From a virus, in the IMG/VR virus record IMGVR_UViG_3300048113_001078, positions 1 to 64,000 of that record: 64,000 nucleotides of DNA, one strand, 5' to 3'. The translations under genes and the position numbers were made by a program. The notes beneath the pieces were generated by a model, which was given only the letters and a program-made list of their open reading frames with translations, did not search any database and had not been told where the DNA came from. Of the stretch, positions 1 to 8,200 are shown piece after piece; within the stretch, counting starts at the first letter, position 1, and the number at the start of each line of letters is the position of its first letter.

Positions 1-2
1 GT

Positions 3-1025
3 TTAAATGACGTTGCCAAAGAATACATTATTTATCGTTCTAAGAACCAACCTAACATCTTTTCAAAAAGAATTAATCTTAAACCTTACGAATACCCTAA
101 TTTAAATGAGTATGTTGACGCAATTAGGCATTCATACTGGGTACACACTGAATTTAATTATACGTCAGATATCCAAGATTACAAAGTACATTTAAACGAA
201 AAGGAAAAATCGGCAGTTGAAAGAGCGATGTTAGCAATTTCACAAATTGAAGTTGCAGTTAAATCATTTTGGGGTGACATTTATAAGAGGATGCCAAAAC
301 CTGAAATTGGTAATGTCGGTGCGACATTTGCGGAATCGGAAGTAAGACACGCAGACGCATATTCACACTTAATACAACTATTAGGTCTTAATAATGAATT
401 TGAAAATTTATTAGAAGTACCACAAGTGAGAAGGAGAATTAAATATTTAGAGAAAGCGATTTCAAATTCAAAATCAGTTGACGATAAAGAGTATTTTGAG
501 TCTATAGTTTTATTCTCGATGTTTGTTGAAAACGTTTCGTTATTCTCACAATTTTTAGTTATTATGTCATTTAATAAACATAAAAACAAATTAAAGGGTA
601 TTAGTAACGCGGTTGAGGCGACATCTAAAGAAGAAAATATTCATGCTGAATTTGGGTTTGAGTTAGTTAATTTAATTAAAAAAGAAAACCCTGAATGGTG
701 GACACCTCAGTTAGTTGAAGATTTAATTATTGCAACTAAAGAGGCTTACGAGGCTGAGACTGAAGTGGTTAATTGGATTTTTGAAAAAGGTGATTTAGAT
801 TTCTTAACTAAAAAACAAACAATGGAGTTCATTAAATATAGATTTAATGTATCTTTGAATTCTATAGGTGTTGACAGTATATTCGAAACTAATGATACAT
901 TATTAGAAACTACAGAGTGGTTTGATGATGAGATTTTAACGACCAAACATACTGATTTTTTCAATAAAAGAAGTATTAACTATAGTAAGAAACAAAAATC
1001 AATAACGTCAAACGACTTATTTTAA
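3..1025 (+). CDS. nrdB: Ribonucleotide reductase class I small subunit NrdB (5' partial)
   Basis: Radical-generating subunit of class I ribonucleotide reductase, partner of the NrdA encoded just downstream. The frame is open to the left edge, so the gene begins outside the window; the ATG at 228 is internal, because the upstream translation (DYKVHLNEKEKSAVERA) is typical NrdB. Visible metal-site motifs are QIEVAVKSFWGD (first ligand apparently Glu rather than the Asp of E. coli), ESEVRHADAY (E..H plus the radical-type Tyr four residues after His), a Glu in FVENVSLF, and EENIHAE (E..H). The first residues visible, VAKEYIIYRSKNQP, look like the end of an ATP-cone regulatory domain, known at the N-terminus of some Bacteroidota NrdB proteins. 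The family call is secure; the ATP-cone is inferred from its last residues only. A 30-base gap separates it from nrdA, so the two are probably co-transcribed. Confidence 0.93.
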   Translation, partial: LNDVAKEYIIYRSKNQPNIFSKRINLKPYEYPNLNEYVDAIRHSYWVHTEFNYTSDIQDYKVHLNEKEKSAVERAMLAISQIEVAVKSFWGDIYKRMPKPEIGNVGATFAESEVRHADAYSHLIQLLGLNNEFENLLEVPQVRRRIKYLEKAISNSKSVDDKEYFESIVLFSMFVENVSLFSQFLVIMSFNKHKNKLKGISNAVEATSKEENIHAEFGFELVNLIKKENPEWWTPQLVEDLIIATKEAYEAETEVVNWIFEKGDLDFLTKKQTMEFIKYRFNVSLNSIGVDSIFETNDTLLETTEWFDDEILTTKHTDFFNKRSINYSKKQKSITSNDLF

Positions 1026-1055
1026 AAAGAAACAAAACAATAATAAAACAATAAT

Positions 1056-2762
1056 ATGAAAAATAGAAAACCTTTTAATTGGATTAATGAAGAATCAATA
1101 ACGTTTCTTCGTAGAGGTTATTTAAGTGAAGGTGAAGAACCTTTAGATAGAATAAAAACAATTGCACAACATGCAGAAAAACTTTTAGGTAAAGAAGGGT
1201 TTGCTGAAAAATTTTACGACTATATGAGTAAAGGATGGTATTCGTTATCATCACCTGTATGGGCAAATTTTGGTAAAGTTAGAGGTTTACCTGTAAGTTG
1301 TTTTGGTTCTAATGTTAGCGATAACATAGAATCAATATTATTTACTCAAGCTGAAGTTGGAGAAATGAGTAAAATGGGTGGTGGTACCTCAGGGTACTTC
1401 GGTAACATTAGAGGTCGTGGAGCTAAGATAACTGACAATGGACATGCTCCTGGTGCGGTTCACTTCATGAACTTATTTCAGAGTGTTGTTGATAATATTT
1501 CACAAGGGGCGACAAGAAGAGGTCGTTTCTCACCTTACTTACCCGTTGAACATCCAGATATTATGGAGTTCTTAGAGATTGGTACAGAAGGGGCTTCAAT
1601 CCAAGATTTAACACACGCAGTTACAGTGACTGATAAATTTATGGAAGAAATGATTGCAGGTGACGATGAGAAAAGAAAAATATGGGCAAAAGTAATCCAA
1701 AGAAGAGGTGAAATTGGTTACCCATATATTATGTTTCATGACACGATGAATAATAATGCACCTAAAGTTTACCAAGATAAAGGGGCTAAAATTTATAACT
1801 CTAATCTTTGTTCTGAGATAGCTCTACATAACTCTGAAGATGAATCATTCGTTTGTGTATTATCTTCAATGAATGTGTTACACTACGATGAGTGGAAAGA
1901 TACCGATGCTGTTGAAACTATGGTTTATTTCTTAGACGCAGTAGTTACTGAATATTGTAATAAATTAGAGGAATTAAGAGACAATGGTACTAGAGAAGGT
2001 AAAATGGCGTTTCTTTATATGGAAAAAGCTTATAACTTCGCTAAAAGACAAAGAGCTCTTGGTTTAGGTGTTTTAGGTTGGCACTCATTATTACAATCAA
2101 AAGGGTTGGCTTTTGATACCAGAGAAACCGCTAAACTTAACGTTGAGGTGTTTAAAACTATTAAAGATAAATCATATAAAGCATCCGAGGAGTTAGCTGA
2201 AATATTTGGGGAACCTGAATATCTAAAAGGTTATGGTAGAAGAAACGTAACACTTAATGCGGTCGCTCCGACTACGTCATCAGCATTTATTCTTGGTCAG
2301 GTATCACAATCTATTGAACCAATTTGGTCTAACTGTTATGTTAAGGATGTTGCTAAGATGAAGGTAACTATAAAAAATCCAGTGTTGAAAGAATTATTAG
2401 ACACTATGGGTCGAGATAATAAAGAGACTTGGGATAGTATAAAAAAGGCTGATGGGTCAGTACAACACTTAGACTTCCTAAGTGACGAACAAAAAGATGT
2501 CTTTAGAACTTTTGCTGAGATTAACCAATCATCGATTATTAATCAGGCGGCAATTAGACAAGATTTTATTGACCAATCACAGTCTCTAAACTTAATGGTA
2601 TCACCTGAGATGCCGACTAAAGATGTTAATAAATTACTTATTGACTCGTGGAAGTTGGGGGTTAAAACTTTATATTACCAACATTCTATGAATTCGGCAC
2701 AGGCATTTGCAAGGAAAAAGTTAAATCTAAATGATTTACAATGTGTTGCATGTGAAGGTTAA
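1056..2762 (+). CDS. nrdA: Ribonucleotide reductase class I large subunit NrdA, short form
   Basis: Catalytic subunit that reduces ribonucleotides to deoxyribonucleotides for phage DNA synthesis. Seen in the 568 residues: active-site Cys in LPVSCFGS (about residue 82), NLCSEI (about 250), the partner Cys in CVLSSMN (about 268), the PTTSSAF and SIEP blocks, the tyrosine pair in TLYYQHS (about 539) and a C-terminal CVAC (563-566) that would be re-reduced by thioredoxin or glutaredoxin. It is shorter than the usual 700-800 residues: there is no N-terminal ATP-cone and the protein starts close to the catalytic barrel. That fits overall-activity control having moved to NrdB. The ATG is preceded by an A-rich leader with no Shine-Dalgarno. 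A strong terminator follows. Confidence 0.95.
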   Translation: MKNRKPFNWINEESITFLRRGYLSEGEEPLDRIKTIAQHAEKLLGKEGFAEKFYDYMSKGWYSLSSPVWANFGKVRGLPVSCFGSNVSDNIESILFTQAEVGEMSKMGGGTSGYFGNIRGRGAKITDNGHAPGAVHFMNLFQSVVDNISQGATRRGRFSPYLPVEHPDIMEFLEIGTEGASIQDLTHAVTVTDKFMEEMIAGDDEKRKIWAKVIQRRGEIGYPYIMFHDTMNNNAPKVYQDKGAKIYNSNLCSEIALHNSEDESFVCVLSSMNVLHYDEWKDTDAVETMVYFLDAVVTEYCNKLEELRDNGTREGKMAFLYMEKAYNFAKRQRALGLGVLGWHSLLQSKGLAFDTRETAKLNVEVFKTIKDKSYKASEELAEIFGEPEYLKGYGRRNVTLNAVAPTTSSAFILGQVSQSIEPIWSNCYVKDVAKMKVTIKNPVLKELLDTMGRDNKETWDSIKKADGSVQHLDFLSDEQKDVFRTFAEINQSSIINQAAIRQDFIDQSQSLNLMVSPEMPTKDVNKLLIDSWKLGVKTLYYQHSMNSAQAFARKKLNLNDLQCVACEG

Positions 2763-2790
2763 GGAATAAAATAATAGTATTTTATGTGAA

Positions 2791-2820
2791 AAGGTTAGAT
2801 TCGTCTAACCTTTTTTCTTT
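2791..2820 (+). terminator. Intrinsic terminator after nrdA
   Basis: A nine-base perfect stem (AAGGTTAGA / TCTAACCTT) closes a TTCG tetraloop and runs into a T-rich tract. It lies 28 bases after the nrdA stop and separates the nucleotide-metabolism genes from the baseplate genes. Confidence 0.9.
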
Positions 2821-2848
2821 TATATTTAGATAAAATAATCTGTGTTTA

Positions 2849-2855
2849 TATTTAT
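2849..2855 (+). promoter_or_regulatory. TATTTAT motif before the gp25 gene (candidate late promoter core)
   Basis: TATTTAT ends five bases before the ATG of the baseplate gp25 gene, between the nrdA terminator and the structural block. The same heptamer recurs before most structural genes that follow a gap. Its reverse complement is the core of the T4 late promoter (TATAAATA), so orientation cannot be settled by eye. Confidence 0.35.
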
Positions 2856-2860
2856 GAAAT

Positions 2861-3322
2861 ATGGCGAACGGTAAAACATACGGTGTATTCTTTCCATTCA
2901 GGGATAGTTTACAAGGGGACTACCTTAGATTGACTCAATCAACTGATGAGGAGATTAGGGCAGATTTACTACATTTAATATTAACTAGGAAAGGAAGTAG
3001 ATATTATTTACCTGATTTTGGAACTCGTATTTATGAGTTTATTTTTGAACCAATGGATGGACCAACATTCGATGCTATAAAAGCCGATGTCCGACAAGCT
3101 GTAGATAAGTATATACCTAATTTACAAATAAATGATATTACAATAGAACCTTATGTAGAGGCGGAACCTTTACCTGGTGAAATAAACTATGATGAGTTAG
3201 GTGGTCAAATTTTTAGAGTAGCTAGTGATAGTGCGGTTGAGTATACTGCAAAGTTAAGAATTGACTATACAATTGTTAGTGGTACATTTTCATCAAAAGA
3301 TTTCGTGATTATAAATATTTAA
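2861..3322 (+). CDS. Baseplate wedge protein, gp25-like
   Basis: A 153-residue protein of the GPW/gp25 family, a conserved component of the T4 baseplate wedge and of contractile injection systems, where it sits near the sheath initiator. The family pattern is visible: an N-terminal region ending in a helix with IRADLLHLILTRKGSRYYLPDFGTRIY (shown by its core GSRYYLPDFGTR at about residues 46-57), the expected small-residue/Pro-x-Phe-Gly signature, then a helix DAIKADVRQAVDKYIPNL and a C-terminal beta part ending VEYTAKLRIDYTI. It is the first gene of the late block and lies six bases before the gp6-like gene, the usual pairing in contractile tails. Confidence 0.9.
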   Translation: MANGKTYGVFFPFRDSLQGDYLRLTQSTDEEIRADLLHLILTRKGSRYYLPDFGTRIYEFIFEPMDGPTFDAIKADVRQAVDKYIPNLQINDITIEPYVEAEPLPGEINYDELGGQIFRVASDSAVEYTAKLRIDYTIVSGTFSSKDFVIINI

Positions 3323-3328
3323 TAGTAT

Positions 3329-5167
3329 ATGGCTAACCGTAAAATTTCATACACAGATAGAGACTTTCAATCCTTAAGACAGGAATTGATAAATTACACT
3401 CAACAATATTACCCTGATTTAATAGGTAATTTTAATGACGCATCCATTTATTCGGTATTTATGGATTTAAACGCTGCGATTGGTGATAACTTACATTACC
3501 ATATGGACCGTAGTATACAAGAAACGGTACTTCAATATGCTCAACAGAAGTCATCAATATATAATATCGCAAGAACGTATGGGTTAAAAATACCCGGTAA
3601 TAGACCTTCCATCGCTTTAGTTGATGTATCAATTACAGTACCGGCTTTAGGTGACCAAGAAGATGAGAGATATTTGGGTACTATGAGAGCGGGTTCTCAG
3701 TTTATTGGTGGGGGTCAAGTATTTGAGAACCCTAATGACATTGAGTTTAGTTCACAGTATAATAGTGAAGGTTACCCGAATCGTACTAAGACACCAAATT
3801 TTGACGCCAATAATCGTTTAATAAATTATACTATGACCAAAAGAGAGGTTGTAGTTAATGGTTTAACTAAAACTTTTAAAAAGGTTATTAATAATAACGA
3901 TGTTAGACCATTTTTTGAATTCTTTTTACCTGAAAAGAATGTTATTAGTATAACTTCTATAATACAAAAAGATGGGGTTAACTATCAGTCTCCACCTACA
4001 TATGATGAATTTATAAGTTCAACTAACAAATGGTATGAAGTCGATGCGTTGGCTGAGTCTAAAATATTTGTTGAGGACCCAACTAAACCTGCTGACCAAC
4101 CAGGTATTAAAGTTGGGAAGTATATTGAGACTGAAACACGATTTGTTTCTGAATATACACCTGAAGGGTATTGTAAAATAAATTTTGGTGGTGGTACTAC
4201 AACACCTGAAGAACAGTTACAAGAATTCACAAGAACGGGAGTTCCGTTAAGAATACAAGATTATCAAAATAATATTGGTTTAGGTGTTACTGTTAGGGCT
4301 AACACGACATTATTTGTACAATATAGAGTTGGTGGTGGTAAGGCGTCTAATATTGGTGTTGATACATTAACTCAATTTGGTACAACATTTTTTGATGTAA
4401 ATGGACCGTCAAGTACAATTAGTCAAAATGTAATTGAAAGTTTAAGAACTAATAATGTTACCGCGGCAATCGGTGGAGGTGATTTACCAACTGCTGAGGA
4501 AGTTAGAAATATGGTATCCTTTAATTTTGCCGCACAAAAAAGAGCGGTAACGGTTAATGATTATAATTCATTAGTTAGAACTATGCCGAGTAGATATGGT
4601 GCACCTGCTAAGGCTGCGATTACTGAAGAAGATAATAAAATAAAAATTGAAATTCTTTCATACGACACCCAAGGTAAGTTAACTGAATCGGTATCTAATA
4701 CATTAAAACAAAATATTGCTAATTATTTATCACATTATAGGATGATAAATGATTATATCTCCATATCAAGTGCAAACGTAGTGGATTTAGAATTTGACTT
4801 ATCAGTTGTTATGGATTCGACTCAAAATCAAGGGCAAATTATCACAAATATTATTAATTCTGTAGATAGTTATTTTTCACCTCAAAGACAACAGTTAGGT
4901 AGTAATGTTAATGTTTCAGATGTTAGAAGAATCGTTCAAGATATTCCAGGTGTTATTTCATTATCTGACTTAAAGGTTTTTGGAAAAGTTGGGGGTAGGT
5001 ACTCTAATTCGCAAACATCACAAAGATATTCTGATAGTCAAACAAAAGAAATAAAGTTAATTGATGATACCATTTTTGCTCAACCAAATCAGGTGTATCA
5101 AATTCGTTTTCCCGATAACGATATCAAAGTAAGGGCTAAGTCACTTAAAAATGTCGACTTCTCTTAA
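3329..5167 (+). CDS. Baseplate wedge protein, gp6/baseplate J-like
   Basis: A 612-residue homologue of T4 gp6 (baseplate J superfamily), which forms the inner iris of the baseplate as dimers. The N-terminus, ISYTDRDFQSLRQELINY followed by a PDLIGNFNDAS stretch and an MDLNAAIGDNLHYHMDR region, is the typical gp6/J start. The middle is beta-rich with the conserved RAVTVNDYNSLVRTMP segment (about residues 407-422) found near the C-terminal part of this family. The C-terminus ends with a small domain that includes VRRIVQDIPGVISLSDLKVFG. Length is close to T4 gp6 (660). The family call is good; details of the wedge partners are inferred from the gp25 neighbour. Confidence 0.88.
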   Translation: MANRKISYTDRDFQSLRQELINYTQQYYPDLIGNFNDASIYSVFMDLNAAIGDNLHYHMDRSIQETVLQYAQQKSSIYNIARTYGLKIPGNRPSIALVDVSITVPALGDQEDERYLGTMRAGSQFIGGGQVFENPNDIEFSSQYNSEGYPNRTKTPNFDANNRLINYTMTKREVVVNGLTKTFKKVINNNDVRPFFEFFLPEKNVISITSIIQKDGVNYQSPPTYDEFISSTNKWYEVDALAESKIFVEDPTKPADQPGIKVGKYIETETRFVSEYTPEGYCKINFGGGTTTPEEQLQEFTRTGVPLRIQDYQNNIGLGVTVRANTTLFVQYRVGGGKASNIGVDTLTQFGTTFFDVNGPSSTISQNVIESLRTNNVTAAIGGGDLPTAEEVRNMVSFNFAAQKRAVTVNDYNSLVRTMPSRYGAPAKAAITEEDNKIKIEILSYDTQGKLTESVSNTLKQNIANYLSHYRMINDYISISSANVVDLEFDLSVVMDSTQNQGQIITNIINSVDSYFSPQRQQLGSNVNVSDVRRIVQDIPGVISLSDLKVFGKVGGRYSNSQTSQRYSDSQTKEIKLIDDTIFAQPNQVYQIRFPDNDIKVRAKSLKNVDFS

Positions 5168-5218
5168 ATCTATCCATATACTTTTGACAAAATCAAATTA
5201 AAATTAGGATGAATAACT

Positions 5219-5225
5219 ATTTATC
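5219..5225 (+). promoter_or_regulatory. TATTTAT motif before the 1821-residue virion gene
   Basis: TATTTAT ends 13 bases before the ATG, in the 71-base gap after the gp6-like gene. It belongs to the recurring candidate late-promoter set. Confidence 0.35.
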
Positions 5226-5238
5226 TTAAAAACTAATT

Positions 5239-8200
5239 ATGCCGAAATCAATTAGAATAAGAACAGAACCTGGTGTTGATAGAAATATTAATGTTAAAAT
5301 TGACCAAGATTTTGATTCGTTAGAAATTCTGTCTTTAAAATTAAGACAAGAGGATTTATACACACAGTTTTGTGCCGACTATGGGGTCGTTGTAGGTCGT
5401 GTTATCGCCAATGGGGGGTTAGGTGTACCTAACGCCCATATTTCTATTTTTATACCTTTAGATAGTGTGGATGAAGAAGACCCGATAATATCTACACTTT
5501 ACCCATATAAAACACCAACCACTAAAAATGAGGATGGGTATCGTTATAATCTTTTACCTTATGAAGATGAGTACTATGGACACAATGCTACGGGGACGTT
5601 CCCTTCGGTTGATGATGTATTAACACGTAAAGAAGTTTTACAGGTTTATGAAAAGTATTATAAGTATTCTGTAAGAACCAATGCGTCAGGTGATTTTATG
5701 ATTGTGGGGGTACCGTTAGGTAGTCAAAAAATTGTTATGGATTTAGACCTGTCTAATATGGGTGAGTTTTCATTAAGGCCTTCCGATTTAATTAGAATGG
5801 GTAGAGGGGTTAAATCTCAATTTAATGGTCAACTATTTAAAGATTCTGAAAATATTGACTCACTACCACAGATAGCTCACGAAATAAAAGATATAGATGT
5901 TAGTTCATTTTGGGGACAAGATGAGATGTGTGACGTTGGAATAACTAGGGTCGATTTTGATTTATCTGACCAGGGTATTGAAATCTTACCTCATTCAACT
6001 TTCATGGGTTCAATTACGTCATCAAATGATGATGAATATATCAAAGCCAATTGTAGACCTAAAAAAGATACGGGTAACCTATGTGATATGGTTGCAGGTC
6101 CTGGAGAGATTTTAGCCATAAGACAAACGATACAAGAAGATGAGAATGGTGACCCAGTACTTGAACAATACCAATTAGAGGATGGTGGTAATGTTATAGA
6201 TGATAACGGTGCTTGGTTAATTGACCTACCGATGAACTTAGATTATGTAACTACTAACGAGTTCGGGGAACGAGTTATTTCAGTTGACCCAACAGTCGGT
6301 ATACCAACTAAATCTAAGTATAGGTTTAAAGTTAAATGGCAAAATGAGGCGGGACTACAAACTCAAATAATGAGGGCCAATTATTTAATTCCAAATATAA
6401 AAGAACATTGGACAGGTGGCACCGCGCCTAATATGGGTTCCAATACCAATTTTATAAATAGAAATAAATCATATTCGTTTTCATTAGATTGGTCGGATTA
6501 TTATGATAAAGATTCCGCAATAAAATGTGAAGACACATTTTATTTGTTTGGTTATAATAAGGTATATACAACAGCGGCACATATTGACCGTTGGAAATAC
6601 GGTATTAATAGGGCGTCACATTACGGTATAAAAGAAATTTTAGACAAGTCATGTGCGAGTGAGAATAATAGGTTTCCAACAAATGATGGACAGCGAAATT
6701 TTGATTTATTGTACTTTTTATTTAATATTCTATTAACTATCGTTACACCGATTATTGTGGTTATTTTACCTATAATGCACGTTTTAGCGTTACTATATCC
6801 AATTTTTAGGGTAATAATTAATTTTGTTTTATGGATTATAAACAAGTTAGTTTATGGTATTTGTAAGGTTGTTGCATTTCTAAGTAGAAAATTAAAAAAG
6901 AGTGATTGTAAAAAAGAAACAATTACTCCATTACCTAAAGATAACCCATTCAAGAGGTTAACACTACCTATGATAACTTATCCCGATTGTGAGGCTTGTA
7001 ACTGTAAAGAAGCGACGTTACCTCCCGCCGAGAGTGAGACTCTTGATGATATGAATGTGGTATTAGCAAATAACAACGAAAGTAATTTAGCGGATTTTGT
7101 TAGTATTGGAGCGTATGACGCACCAATTGAATGTAGGAATTCTACGCTACCAAATGGAGTCCAACTAGATGGTGCGGGTTCTAATACGCAGATTTGTAAC
7201 TCTTGTTATAACGGTACAAGTGATGACGGTGCGCCAGAAAATTACAACATGGTTATATTCTCAGGGTATGACCCTGACGCTGAAATTTCAGGTCCAGGTA
7301 CGAATGATTTACCTCAACCAAGTAATAGGTGGTATAAAAGTCCGATTTCTTTACAGGACCCAACCCCCGGTAACCCTAGAACAAGAATTCCTTATCACGT
7401 AACAGTACCTCAAGCGGTAAATTTAATGAATCAAAGGGAACGATATTTTCAAAATATTGATGATGGTGACGGTAATACAGTTTTTAATAATTTACCAAAT
7501 CGTATGCAAGTTGAGTTTACAAACAACCAATTCGCATCTAATGGTGTCTCTGACCCACCGATAACCGCTACTAGAAATCGGTATGAAGATATGCCTCTTA
7601 TAATGGTTACTGATGGTCAAGTCAATATGGATAATGGACAATTATTAAGTTTTGTAGACCCTGAATTGGTACCTGATGAAAACGTTAATAATACTGGTTT
7701 AACAATTAACCAATACGGGTACCAAAGTATTGAGGGTACTATGACCCACAACTCGTCTAATTATGTTCAGGTTACAAATGCAATAACATATATGAAACCT
7801 GATGGTAATACTCAGAATGCTGATATAGATTTCTACTCACCTGTTTCAGGATTGTCATATAATTTTAAAATGGGTCTTGAGTATCACCAAGTAATCGGAA
7901 GTGTTACGATAGGTGAGGCGATTGATATTATGACGGGATACAGTTCGAACCAAATTTACAAAACTAGGTCCATATTATGGAATTATTTGATAGGTAAAGT
8001 TAATCAAATATTATGTTATAGGCAAGTATCACTACTCAATTCAATGTCTATTCAATCACTATCATGGACAGAATATTTTGAACAATATAAAGATTTAAAA
8101 ATATATTTCCTAACTAAGGGTGTTGACCCCTTCGCCCCAAGACAAAAGATGAAATTTAATATGTCTATGTTGTTTGGTAATACGAATTACTCGATAACTA

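Noticed and set aside
5184-5189. TTGACA as a sigma70-type -35 box
   Set aside because: No matching -10 at proper spacing, and the promoter type expected in Bacteroidota differs.
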